From: Ferrovibrio sp046294345
Lineage (GTDB): Bacteria; Pseudomonadota; Alphaproteobacteria; Ferrovibrionales; Ferrovibrionaceae
NCBI GenBank assembly: GCA_046294345.1
Contig: JBKBJT010000046.1
Location: 1 to 21,840, forward strand
Reading direction: 5' to 3'
Length of the DNA: 21,840 bases
In this document: positions 1 to 6,760 of the stretch, piece after piece
Numbering within the stretch: position 1 is the stretch's first letter
How the letters are laid out: every line of letters begins with the position of its first letter
Notes under the pieces: generated by a model
Told to the model about the DNA's origin: nothing
Seen by the model: only the letters and a program-made list of their open reading frames with translations
Database searches by the model: none
Made by a program: the position numbers and the translations under genes

Positions 1-606
1 GAGCATGATTCCCATGCCAAGGCGAAGGCCAATATCACGGCCTGGCATCGCGAATACGAAGGCGAGGGGCTGGATGCGGTGGTGATCAACGCATCAGGCT
101 GCGGTACCACCGTGAAGGACTATGGCTTCATGCTGCGCAGCGATCCAGACTGGGCCGACAGGGCCGCCACCATCGCGGCGCTGGCCAAGGACGTGACCGA
201 AGTGCTGGCCAGGCTTGAGCTGAAGCCGCAGGGCGAGGCGAGGGGCTTAAGCGTAGCCTATCATTCCGCCTGTTCGCTGCAGCACGGCCAGAAGATCACC
301 ACGCTGCCCAAACAGCTATTGGCGAAGGCCGGCTTCGATGTGCGCGACGTGCCCGAGGCGCATCTGTGCTGCGGCTCGGCCGGCACCTACAACCTGCTGC
401 AGCCTGAACTGGCGCAGCAGCTGCGTGCCCGCAAGGCCAGGAACATCGCCGGCACCGGCGCGCAGATGGTGGCGGCAGGCAATATCGGCTGTCTGGTGCA
501 GATCGCCGGCGGGCTGGAAGCGGAAGCCGGCATGGCCATGCCGGTGCTGCACACCGTACAGCTGCTCGACTGGGCGACCGGCGGGCCGAAGCCCTCGATC
601 CTTTAG
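1..606 (+). CDS. glcF: Glycolate oxidase iron-sulfur subunit GlcF, C-terminal part
   Basis: The reading frame is open from base 1 and ends at TAG 604-606, giving 201 visible residues; the N-terminal part with the two 4Fe-4S ferredoxin motifs lies upstream of the window. The visible part is the cysteine-rich (CCG) domain: an ASGCGTTVKDYG segment around residue 32, a YHSACSLQHGQK segment, and HLCCGSAGTYNLLQPE near residue 120. This pattern is typical of GlcF, which with GlcD and GlcE oxidises glycolate to glyoxylate at the membrane and passes electrons to the respiratory chain. glcD and glcE would be expected just upstream. A related heterodisulfide reductase-type subunit (LldE-like) is a less likely alternative, because the GCGTTVKDYG and GTYNLLQPE segments are GlcF-like. 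The gene meets a minus-strand gene tail to tail with only two bases between stops. Confidence 0.88.
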   Translation, partial: EHDSHAKAKANITAWHREYEGEGLDAVVINASGCGTTVKDYGFMLRSDPDWADRAATIAALAKDVTEVLARLELKPQGEARGLSVAYHSACSLQHGQKITTLPKQLLAKAGFDVRDVPEAHLCCGSAGTYNLLQPELAQQLRARKARNIAGTGAQMVAAGNIGCLVQIAGGLEAEAGMAMPVLHTVQLLDWATGGPKPSIL

Positions 607-608
607 GA

Positions 609-845
609 TCAGCCGTTTCTCTGCGCGGTTTCGCTCTCGGCGCGGGCGCGGCATTGCGCCTCGGCTATCATACGTTGTTGCTGCGTCATCCTGCGCCCGG
701 CCGTATGGCCGCGCTCCAGCTGCTGCATGCAGGCCTCGATCAGCTCGCCAACGGTTTTCTGTTTTTTCGCGGCATCGCTGGCCAAGGCCGGCCCGGCAAG
801 GGCGGACAGCAGCAGGGCGACACCGACGGCGGCAGAAGGATTCAT
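609..845 (-). CDS. Small secreted two-cysteine protein (copy A)
   Basis: A 78-residue protein with a clear signal peptide (hydrophobic stretch about residues 7-20, ending near PALAS). The mature part is short and charged and has two cysteines, one in an IEACMQQLE segment and one in an AEAQCRARAE segment. An AAGGA Shine-Dalgarno sequence (TCCTT at 854-858 on the plus strand) lies 8 bases before the ATG. A TATAGT hexamer at 884-889 on the minus strand could be a -10 box, but no good -35 box accompanies it. The neighbouring minus-strand gene at 995-1246 encodes a protein with the same plan and matching motifs, so the two look like diverged duplicates. I do not recognise a named family. The paired cysteines suggest a periplasmic disulfide, which is inference. 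Confidence 0.7.
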   Translation of the reverse strand: MNPSAAVGVALLLSALAGPALASDAAKKQKTVGELIEACMQQLERGHTAGRRMTQQQRMIAEAQCRARAESETAQRNG

Positions 846-994
846 AACGTCGATCCTTAAATCTCGCGCATCAGGGACGCGGGACTATAGGCGAGACGCC
901 ATCGGGCCGCAGCAAACGTTTTCAAAGAAGTGTGCGGTGGTTTCTCTAGCGCGGGTAGCAGGCAGCGCCGTGCTGATCCGCAGACGGAAGGCTG

Positions 995-1246
995 CTATTT
1001 CCGTTTCGTGGGCTGGTTCTGCTCGGCCGCCTCGGCACGGGCGCGGCATTGCTCTTCCGCCGTCATGCGCTGCATGGGCGTCATGGTGTTCTTCTGGCCC
1101 GGCCTGTTGGAAGCCTGCATCTCCTTCATGCAGGCCTCGATCACTTCGGCCCGGCTGGGCTGGCCTTTGGCTGAGGCTGGTGTCTGCGCGCCGGCCATCG
1201 GCGCAGCCAGGGCAAGCAGCAGGGGTATCGAGATGAAAGAGCGCAT
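995..1246 (-). CDS. Small secreted two-cysteine protein (copy B)
   Basis: An 83-residue protein with a signal peptide (MRSFISIPLLLALAAPMAGAQ, cleavage likely after the AGA). The mature part has IEACMKEMQ followed by an MTPMQRM segment and AEEQCRARAEA, closely matching the IEACMQQLE / MTQQQRM / AEAQCRARAE order of copy A at 609-845. The spacing of the two cysteines is also similar. The tail is basic (PTKRK). No strong Shine-Dalgarno is visible before the ATG at 1246. The 149 bases separating it from copy A contain no other gene. Function unknown; an exported stress or metal-related protein is possible, but nothing in the sequence proves it. The conserved pair, signal peptides and motif order argue that both are real genes. 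Confidence 0.68.
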   Translation of the reverse strand: MRSFISIPLLLALAAPMAGAQTPASAKGQPSRAEVIEACMKEMQASNRPGQKNTMTPMQRMTAEEQCRARAEAAEQNQPTKRK

Positions 1247-1372
1247 CGCGGTCGGGTCCGTGTCGTGACAATGACCACTCAGCGATACGCTGTGGCGGCG
1301 GGGAGTAAAAGTTACTATTCAGAAACGTACGGACTCAAGGAATATTCGCGCAGCAGGTGTTAACGAGAAGGT

Positions 1373-2221
1373 TTAATTGCTCCGACTACGGCGGAATTCC
1401 CCAGGGCTGCGGCCGAAGCTGGTCCGGAAGCGGTGATTGAACGTGGAGAGGTCGCCGAAACCCGCCCCATAGGCCGCATCGGCTACCGGGACCGCCGTGG
1501 TCGCCAGGCAGACGGCGGCGCGCCGCAGCCGCAGGCCGAGCAGATACTGATACGGCGTACTGCCCACCACGCGGCGGAAGCTGCGCAGGAAATGGTATTT
1601 GCTCATGCAGGCAATGCCGGCCAGCCCGGCGAGGTCCAGCGGCTGGTCGGCCTGGGTCTCGATGTGCCGCAGGGCATTGCCGATCCGCCGCCGTTCCGAT
1701 GCCGTGGGCGTGGTGTCGCGGCCGCCATCGGCGGTTTTCGCCAGCACGGTTTCCGCCAACCGCAGGCAGAAATCCTCCGCCGCCAGCCAGCTTTCATCGG
1801 CTGCCAGGGTTTCAATCTCCACCAGTAGGGCGGTCAGGTCGGTCCGCGCCGGCAGCATCGGGGCTGCGAAGCGATAGCGGTGCGAACCCGCCGCGCTGGC
1901 GGCGATTTCCTCGAACAGCGCGCTGGAAAAATGAAAGGCGATGCAGCGGTCGCCGCTGCCATGGTCGTGGCCGCATTCGAAACAGGCGCCGGCATTGCCC
2001 AGCAGGAAGGAGCCCGGATGCAGCAGGGCCCGGCCGGAGTCGCAGCGGTAATGGAACGAGCCCGCCACCACCGCGGAAATCGCCACATCGCCATGGCGTT
2101 CCTCGAAGGTTGGATCCTGCGGGCCGAAACGGCAAATGAAGTCGCTCACGCTCCAGCCATCGCCGCTGGCGATCAGGCGCGCGGACAGGCGGTCCGGGGG
2201 TGGGGCATCAATAACCGGCAT
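1373..2221 (-). CDS. AraC-family transcriptional regulator
   Basis: A 282-residue protein. The last ~100 residues form an AraC-type double helix-turn-helix: IGNALRHIETQADQPLDLAGLA, a first helix-turn-helix around GIACMSKYHFLRSFRRVVGSTP, then the second around VADAAYGAGFGDLSTFNHRF and the usual FGRSPGEFRR end. The N-terminal part is a cupin-like sensing domain with a cysteine/histidine cluster (C80, C83, H85, H87, C93 in FECGHDHGSGDRC). An ATG at 2302 is also in frame and would add 27 residues. I prefer the ATG at 2221, because the extra residues (WWRQAAILPRSAVPALGENC) look like intergenic sequence and the family-like part begins just after. Neither start has a good Shine-Dalgarno. It is divergent from the VOC gene at 2329, which is an obvious candidate target; that is inference. 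Confidence 0.85.
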   Translation of the reverse strand: MPVIDAPPPDRLSARLIASGDGWSVSDFICRFGPQDPTFEERHGDVAISAVVAGSFHYRCDSGRALLHPGSFLLGNAGACFECGHDHGSGDRCIAFHFSSALFEEIAASAAGSHRYRFAAPMLPARTDLTALLVEIETLAADESWLAAEDFCLRLAETVLAKTADGGRDTTPTASERRRIGNALRHIETQADQPLDLAGLAGIACMSKYHFLRSFRRVVGSTPYQYLLGLRLRRAAVCLATTAVPVADAAYGAGFGDLSTFNHRFRTSFGRSPGEFRRSRSN

Positions 2222-2328
2222 GCCGGTAGAATAGCAATTTTCCCCAAGCGCCGGAACGGCCGATCGCGGCAGGATCGCCGCCTGCCGCCACCACATTGGC
2301 AACAGGCGGCGATAATGGGAGACGAGTG

Positions 2329-2706
2329 ATGATCAACCATGTTTCGATTGGCGTGCGCAACCTGGCGAAAACCAAGGCATTTTACGATGCGGCCCTGAAG
2401 CCGCTGGGTTATGTCTGCCTCAGCGAAGGCGAAACCTCGCTCGGCTATGGCAAGGATGCCGTCGCCCTGTGGATCAGCCCCAGCGACAGCCCGGTGCTGG
2501 CCGACATGAAATCCGGCCTGCATTTCTGCTTCGATGCCCCCAGCCGCAGAAGTGTCGACGCCTTCCATGCCGCCGCGCTGAAGCAGGGCGGACGCGACAA
2601 CGGCAAGCCCGGCCTGCGCGCCGATTACGATCCGAACTATTACGCCGCCTTCGTGATCGATCCGGATGGCTACCGCATCGAGGCCTATTGCGGCCAGATC
2701 GCCTAA
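2329..2706 (+). CDS. VOC family (glyoxalase/bleomycin resistance fold) protein, copy 1
   Basis: A 125-residue single VOC domain: MINHVSIGVRNLAKTKAFYDAAL at the start, LGYGKDAVALWIS in the middle, and the typical end YYAAFVIDPDGYRIEAYC. Candidate metal ligands are H4 in INHVSI, a histidine in LHFCF and E118 in RIEAYC. A Shine-Dalgarno GGGAGA at 2317-2322 lies 6 bases before the ATG at 2329, which decides the start over an in-frame ATG 33 bases upstream. Members of this family act as isomerases, lyases or dioxygenases or bind small compounds; the substrate here cannot be read from the sequence. It is divergent from an AraC regulator and resembles the VOC protein at 10550-10933 along its whole length. 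Confidence 0.85.
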   Translation: MINHVSIGVRNLAKTKAFYDAALKPLGYVCLSEGETSLGYGKDAVALWISPSDSPVLADMKSGLHFCFDAPSRRSVDAFHAAALKQGGRDNGKPGLRADYDPNYYAAFVIDPDGYRIEAYCGQIA

Positions 2707-2727
2707 AGGCAGGTCGGATAGCGGCGT

Positions 2728-3237
2728 TCAGCCGGCGATGCGGCGGCGGATTTCGTCCAGCAGGGCGGCGCTGACCGCATCGCACATGCGCCATACGGTC
2801 TCGAAACCGTCCTCGCTGCCGTAATAGGGATCGGGCACCTCGCGGCCGAAATCTGGCGCGTAATCGAGGTAGAGCTTCACCTTGCCGCGATGGGGCGGCG
2901 GGCAGCGCTGCAGCAGGATGTCGTAATGGCCCTGGTCCATGGCCAGGATCAGGTCGAAGCGCTGGAAATCCGCCGCTTCCACCTGTCGGGCGCGCAGCAT
3001 GCCGAGATCCACGCCGTAGGACCGCGCCTTGGCGGTGCTGCGGCGGTCAGGCGGGTCGCCCACGTGATAGCCATGGGTGCCGGCGGAATCGACCAGGACG
3101 CGCTCATGCAGTCCGGCCTCGCGCAGGCGGTGGCGCAGCAGCCCGTCGGCGGTGGGCGAACGGCAGATATTGCCGGTGCAGACCATCAGGACGGAAAAGG
3201 CGGGGCCGGAGGATATAGGAGAGGTCATGTCGGACAT
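2728..3237 (-). CDS. Low-molecular-weight protein tyrosine phosphatase
   Basis: A 169-residue cytoplasmic phosphatase. The P-loop CTGNICRSP supplies the nucleophile Cys20 and Arg26 (C-X5-R-S), and the general acid is Asp136 in VPDPYYG. SAGTHGYHVGDPPDRR and LILAMDQGHYDIL match the rest of the family, and the length is normal. The enzyme removes phosphate from protein tyrosine; bacterial members can also act on arginine phosphate or regulate exopolysaccharide kinases, but no such partner lies nearby. The start at 3237 is uncertain: a second in-frame ATG at 3228 is equally possible, and neither has a clear Shine-Dalgarno. It converges with VOC copy 1 (21 bases between stops) and diverges from the NTF2-like gene at 3313. 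Confidence 0.92.
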   Translation of the reverse strand: MSDMTSPISSGPAFSVLMVCTGNICRSPTADGLLRHRLREAGLHERVLVDSAGTHGYHVGDPPDRRSTAKARSYGVDLGMLRARQVEAADFQRFDLILAMDQGHYDILLQRCPPPHRGKVKLYLDYAPDFGREVPDPYYGSEDGFETVWRMCDAVSAALLDEIRRRIAG

Positions 3238-3312
3238 GGCGCAGATAAAGCATCCCTCATATCGTCGGGCAAGAGGCTACACAGAATGCCCGGCCCGCCC
3301 TAGAGTGACGGC

Positions 3313-3801
3313 ATGCCAAGCCTGCCGCCCGACGACGAAACCGCCCTGCTGGATGCCAATGCCGCCTTCTATCGCGCCTTTGCCAGCCGCGATATCGATG
3401 CCATGTCCGCGCTCTGGGCCAAGTCGGCGCCGGTCTGCTGCATCCATCCCGGCTGGCCGCCGCTGATGGGGCGCGACGAGGTGCTGGAAGGCTGGCGGCG
3501 CATCATGGCCAACCCGTCGCAGCCGGCCCTGCAGATGACCGGGCCACGCGTCACGCTGTGGGGCGATGTGGCGCTGGTGATGTGTTTCGAACGCGTGGAG
3601 GACCAGTATCTGATCGCCTCCAACATCTTCGTGCGCGAGGGCAAGGGCTGGAAACTCAGCCATCACCAGGCTGGCCCGGTTGCCACTCCGCCCCAGGGCA
3701 TGGCCAGCAACGACGACCCCGAGCCCGAGGACGACCTCGAGGATGACGACGATTTCGAGGACGATGACGACGACATGCCGCCCTCGGGCACGATCCACTG
3801 A
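3313..3801 (+). CDS. NTF2/SnoaL-like (DUF4440-type) protein with acidic C-terminal tail
   Basis: A 162-residue protein. Residues ~7-120 look like an NTF2/SnoaL fold: LLDANAAFYRAFASRDIDAMSALW at the start, CCIHPGWPPLMGRDEVLEGWRRI, then the strand segments TLWGDVALVMCFERV and ASNIFVREGKGWKLSHHQAGP. These are hallmarks of the SnoaL_3/DUF4440 group, which includes ketosteroid isomerase-like enzymes and many proteins of unknown role. After residue ~130 comes a low-complexity tail of about 25 residues, mostly Asp and Glu, ending MPPSGTIH. The tail is unusual for the fold. There is no signal peptide, so it is cytoplasmic. It is followed by a palindromic element before the convergent rlmJ. Confidence 0.82.
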   Translation: MPSLPPDDETALLDANAAFYRAFASRDIDAMSALWAKSAPVCCIHPGWPPLMGRDEVLEGWRRIMANPSQPALQMTGPRVTLWGDVALVMCFERVEDQYLIASNIFVREGKGWKLSHHQAGPVATPPQGMASNDDPEPEDDLEDDDDFEDDDDDMPPSGTIH

Positions 3802-3830
3802 GCATCACTGATCGGTTTTTATAGACCGTC

Positions 3831-3850
3831 ATTCCCGCGCAAGCGGGAAT
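3831..3850. repeat. Palindromic element, 8-bp stem and 4-base loop
   Basis: ATTCCCGC (3831-3838) and GCGGGAAT (3843-3850) are perfect inverted repeats around GCAA, within the context GTCATTCCCGC...GCGGGAATACC. This matches the look of a palindromic sequence that is dispersed through many proteobacterial genomes in intergenic regions. It sits between two convergent genes (stops at 3801 and 3870), where it could act as a bidirectional terminator or mRNA-stabilising hairpin, although no long T-run follows on either strand. Only one copy is seen in this window. Confidence 0.6.
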
Positions 3851-3869
3851 ACCATCTTTCAGGCGCGAC

Positions 3870-4730
3870 TCAGCTCTTGCCCTTCACCAGGGTCTGAACG
3901 CGTGCGCCGCCGCCCGCCTCGCGCACCAGCCGGCTTTTCAGGAAATCCAGCATCGGCTGCAGCGTCTGTTCGATCCGCCAGGGCGGATTGATCAGCAGCA
4001 GGCCGCTGCCATTCATCTGCCGCGCTTCTTTGGCGGCGCGGATGGTCAGTTCCACGGCGATGGTCTCGGCCTGAACCTGCTTTGCCAGTTCGGCTTTCCA
4101 GGCATCCACCGTCTTCTGTTCCTTGATCGGATACCAGATGGCGAACTGGCCGACCGGCCAGCGCTGTAGTCCGGCCAGCATGGCTTTGCTCAAAACGGTG
4201 AATTCGTCCTTTGCCTCATAGGCCGGATCGATCAGAGCCAGACCGCGACGCGGCGTTGGTGGCAGGAGGGCCTTCAATGCGGCGAAGCCGTCGCGGTGAT
4301 GCACCGCCACGCGCGGATCGCGGCCGATATTTGCCTTGAGCGTTTCGGCATCCTGCGGATGCAGTTCGCATAGCGTTAGTCGGTCGCCTTCGCGCAAGCT
4401 CTGTTTCAGCAGCCAGGGCGAGCCGGGATAACGCCGCAGGCCCGCACCGCCCGGCGCCAGTTCGGGGTTCAGTGCCTGCAGGGCGGCCATGTAACGCGGC
4501 AGGATGCGCTGGGCCGCCGGATCGGCAAGCACGGCGCCCACGCCCAGCCGGTATTCGCCGCCGCGCTGGGCCTCGTCGGATGCCAGGTCATAAACGCCGA
4601 TACCGGCATGGGTATCCAGCAGATGCACCGGATTGGGCTTGCGATGCAGGGCGTGCAGCAGTTCCAGCAGCACGACATGCTTCAGCACGTCGCCGACATT
4701 GCCGGCATGGAAGGCGTGGCGGTAGTTCAA
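3870..4730 (-). CDS. rlmJ: 23S rRNA (adenine2030-N6)-methyltransferase RlmJ
   Basis: A 286-residue SAM-dependent methyltransferase that modifies A2030 of 23S rRNA. The N-terminus NYRHAFHAGNVGDVLKHVVL is the RlmJ signature, followed by LLDTHAGIGVYDL (SAM-binding motif I, about residues 37-49), YPGSPWLLKQ, LCELHP, and the catalytic motif LALIDPAYE with Asp168. The motif here is DPAY, not the usual DPPY. The start is a TTG at 4730; it is chosen because the RlmJ N-terminal signature begins exactly there and no ATG is available upstream in the right place. The stop of map is 10 bases upstream, so map and rlmJ probably share a transcript. Length is close to the family norm (about 280). Confidence 0.93.
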   Translation of the reverse strand: MNYRHAFHAGNVGDVLKHVVLLELLHALHRKPNPVHLLDTHAGIGVYDLASDEAQRGGEYRLGVGAVLADPAAQRILPRYMAALQALNPELAPGGAGLRRYPGSPWLLKQSLREGDRLTLCELHPQDAETLKANIGRDPRVAVHHRDGFAALKALLPPTPRRGLALIDPAYEAKDEFTVLSKAMLAGLQRWPVGQFAIWYPIKEQKTVDAWKAELAKQVQAETIAVELTIRAAKEARQMNGSGLLLINPPWRIEQTLQPMLDFLKSRLVREAGGGARVQTLVKGKS

Positions 4731-4740
4731 GGCGGCAGAC

Positions 4741-5484
4741 TCAGAGGGTGACGACGATCGGTCCGCGCTTGGTCACCACAAGCGTATGCTCGTACTGCGC
4801 CGTCAAAATGCCGGGCTCGGTGATCAGGGTCCAGCCGTCGTCATGGTCGTCGGCATGCTCGGCGCCGGTAGAGAGGAAGGGTTCGATGGTGAATACCATG
4901 CCTTCCTGCATCATGCGTTTGTCGCGCGGGTCGTAGAAGCCGGGGATGAAGCCCGGTTCCTCGTGCAGGGAATGGCCCACGCCATGGCTGCCCAGGTTGC
5001 GGATCACGGTGTAGCCGTGATGGTTCGCGGTCTGCTCGATGGCACGGCCGATGGCGTTCAGCTTCTGCCCGGTGCGCACGGCCTGCACGGCGCGGTTCAG
5101 CGCCTTGCGTGTGGTCTGGCACAGATGCTCCTGCTCGGGCCGCACCGGCGGCACGATGAAGCTGGCGCCGGTATCGGCGAACACGCCCTCGCGCTCGGCC
5201 GAGACATCGATATTCACCATGTCGCCGGGCTGGATGCGGGTGTCGTCGGGGATGCCATGGGCCACGGCATGGTTGATGCTGATGCAGGTGGCGCCGGGGA
5301 AATCGTACATCAGCTCCGGCGCCGAGCGGCAGCCTTCCAGCTCCAGCGCGGCGCGGCCGATCTCGTCCAGTTCTTTCGTGGTCATGCCGGGCTCCAGCCT
5401 GCTGCCCATCAGTCGGCAGACCGCGGCCACCACGCCGCCCACGCGGATCAGGCGCTCGAGCTGTTCCTGGCTGTCAATCGTCAT
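4741..5484 (-). CDS. map: Type I methionine aminopeptidase
   Basis: A 247-residue enzyme that removes the N-terminal methionine from new proteins. All five metal ligands can be seen: Asp93 (NIDV), Asp104 (FADTG), His167 (SHGVGH), Glu201 (FTIEPF) and Glu232 (AQYEHT), plus the conserved His76 (AHGIP) and His174 (LHEEPG). A good Shine-Dalgarno AAGGAG (CTCCTT at 5491-5496 on the plus strand) lies 7 bases before the ATG. The gene is the first of a probable two-gene unit with rlmJ. Only 39 bases separate it from the divergent CDP-alcohol phosphatidyltransferase, so the two promoters must overlap each other or the coding ends. Alphaproteobacteria often carry several map genes, so this may not be the only copy. 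Confidence 0.96.
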   Translation of the reverse strand: MTIDSQEQLERLIRVGGVVAAVCRLMGSRLEPGMTTKELDEIGRAALELEGCRSAPELMYDFPGATCISINHAVAHGIPDDTRIQPGDMVNIDVSAEREGVFADTGASFIVPPVRPEQEHLCQTTRKALNRAVQAVRTGQKLNAIGRAIEQTANHHGYTVIRNLGSHGVGHSLHEEPGFIPGFYDPRDKRMMQEGMVFTIEPFLSTGAEHADDHDDGWTLITEPGILTAQYEHTLVVTKRGPIVVTL

Positions 5485-5523
5485 GGTCGACTCCTTGCAT
5501 CGCCGCGGACTATATCATGGGCC

Positions 5524-6120
5524 ATGCTCGATCCCACCCTCCGGCCGCTGATCGACCCGCCGCTGCAACGGCTGGCACACCGCCTGCGCTGGCCCGCCGA
5601 TGCCGTCACGCTGGGCGGTTTCACCTTCGGCCTGCTGGCAGCGCTTGCGCTTACGCTGGATCACAGCCTTGTCGCACTTGCCCTGTTCCTGCTCAACCGC
5701 CTGGCCGATGGTCTGGATGGTGCGCTGGCGCGGGTCAACGGTCCGACGGATCGCGGCGGCCTGCTGGATATCGTGCTGGATTTTTCCGTCTACGCCCTGC
5801 TGGCCTTTGCCTTCGCCTGGCGCGATCCGGGTGTTGCCGCGCTGCCGGCCGCTTTCCTGCTGGCCGCCTTCATGGCCACGGCCTCCAGCTTCCTCGCCTA
5901 TGCCATCATTGCCGCCAAGCGTGGACAGGTGACGGAGAAACGCGGCCGCAAGAGCTTCTATCATCTTGGCGGGCTCACCGAGGGCACCGAGACGATCCTG
6001 TTCTTCGTGCTCTGCCTGGCGATGCCCGGCTGGTTTCCAGTTCTGGCCTGGATCTTCGGCGCGATAGCCTGGCTGACGGCTATGGGCCGCGTGCTCAGCG
6101 GCTGGCGCGATTTCGCTTAA
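5524..6120 (+). CDS. CDP-alcohol phosphatidyltransferase family membrane protein
   Basis: A 198-residue integral membrane enzyme. The family signature D-x2-DG-x2-AR-x7-G-x3-D-x3-D is complete in NRLADGLDGALARVNGPT followed by DRGGLLDIVLD (about residues 59-86). About six hydrophobic segments can be seen, including LGGFTFGLLAALALTL, VYALLAFAFAW, ALPAAFLLAAFMATASSFLAY and the C-terminal ILFFVLCLAMPGW. Family members transfer a phosphate-linked head group between CDP-diacylglycerol (or CDP-choline/ethanolamine) and an alcohol; the acceptor cannot be told from the sequence. The start at 5524 is the only in-frame ATG that leaves a normal N-terminus (MLDPTLRPLIDPPL); no convincing Shine-Dalgarno precedes it. 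Divergent from map. Confidence 0.88.
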   Translation: MLDPTLRPLIDPPLQRLAHRLRWPADAVTLGGFTFGLLAALALTLDHSLVALALFLLNRLADGLDGALARVNGPTDRGGLLDIVLDFSVYALLAFAFAWRDPGVAALPAAFLLAAFMATASSFLAYAIIAAKRGQVTEKRGRKSFYHLGGLTEGTETILFFVLCLAMPGWFPVLAWIFGAIAWLTAMGRVLSGWRDFA

Positions 6121-6129
6121 CTCCGACCG

Positions 6130-6747
6130 CTACGTCCGCGGGGCCTTCAGCGCCGTCTCGATGGCGGCCACCACTTCCGGAGCGGTGGGTCGCACGCGGG
6201 TGGGGAAGATGGCCAGCACCGTGCCGTCCGGCCCGATCAGCACCTTGTGGAAATTCCATTTCGGCAGCGCGTCCTCGCCTTTCTGCGCGGCGATCCAGCG
6301 ATACAGCGGATGGGCATCGGCGCCCGTCACCTTGGCCTTGTCGGCCAGCGGGAAATCGACCTCGAAATTCACCTCGCAGAATTCCTTGATCTCCTTGGCC
6401 GAACCGCGCTCCTGGTTGAAGTCGTTGGACGGCACGCCCAGCACCACCAGCCCGCGCTCCCGATAGCCGGTCCACAGCTTTTGCAGGTCGGCATATTGTG
6501 GGGTGTAGCCGCATTGCGAGGCGGTGTTGACCACCAGCACGGCCTTGCCCTTGAACTGGCTCATCGGCAGCGGCTGGCCGTCGATGGCGGTGAAGCTGAA
6601 ATCATGGGCGGTCATGGCATTTTTTCCGGTCTGTCCGAAGGCGAGGCGGGGCAGCAGGGCCGCCAGGGCGCCGCCGCCCAGCAGGGCCAGCAGGCTACGG
6701 CGAGCCACAGAGCTTTGATCGGGCAGGGCTTTTATACGGGCAGCCAT
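6130..6747 (-). CDS. Glutathione peroxidase family protein, exported
   Basis: A 205-residue thiol peroxidase. The active-site residues are visible: Cys79 in VVNTASQCGYTPQY, Gln112 in PSNDFNQERGS and Trp164-Asn165 in LPKWNFHKVLIG. Cysteine replaces selenocysteine, as is normal in bacteria. Glutathione or more often thioredoxin would be the reductant. Unlike the common ~160-residue cytoplasmic form it has an N-terminal extension with an ARRSLLALLGGGALAALL segment ending near AFGQ, which looks like a Tat-type or Sec signal peptide, so the enzyme is probably periplasmic. Shine-Dalgarno GGAGGG (CCCTCC at 6755-6760) lies 7 bases before the ATG at 6747. It is divergent from the EAL gene; an inverted repeat lies between them. 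Confidence 0.92.
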   Translation of the reverse strand: MAARIKALPDQSSVARRSLLALLGGGALAALLPRLAFGQTGKNAMTAHDFSFTAIDGQPLPMSQFKGKAVLVVNTASQCGYTPQYADLQKLWTGYRERGLVVLGVPSNDFNQERGSAKEIKEFCEVNFEVDFPLADKAKVTGADAHPLYRWIAAQKGEDALPKWNFHKVLIGPDGTVLAIFPTRVRPTAPEVVAAIETALKAPRT

Positions 6748-6760
6748 GGATTCACCCTCC

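Noticed and set aside
885..1271. A 128-codon minus-strand frame overlapping small secreted copy B
   Set aside because: It shares the strand but not the frame with copy B, lacks a signal peptide or motif, and copy B has a homolog next to it, which supports that frame.
3238..3312. Possible small gene or RNA in the region between the phosphatase and the NTF2-like gene
   Set aside because: Only 75 bases, with no stable hairpin or reading frame; best read as a divergent promoter region.
4786..5523. Long open frame on the plus strand antisense to map, in frame with the phosphatidyltransferase
   Set aside because: It is a high-GC shadow of map; its translation has no family features, and the transferase domain begins only at the ATG at 5524.
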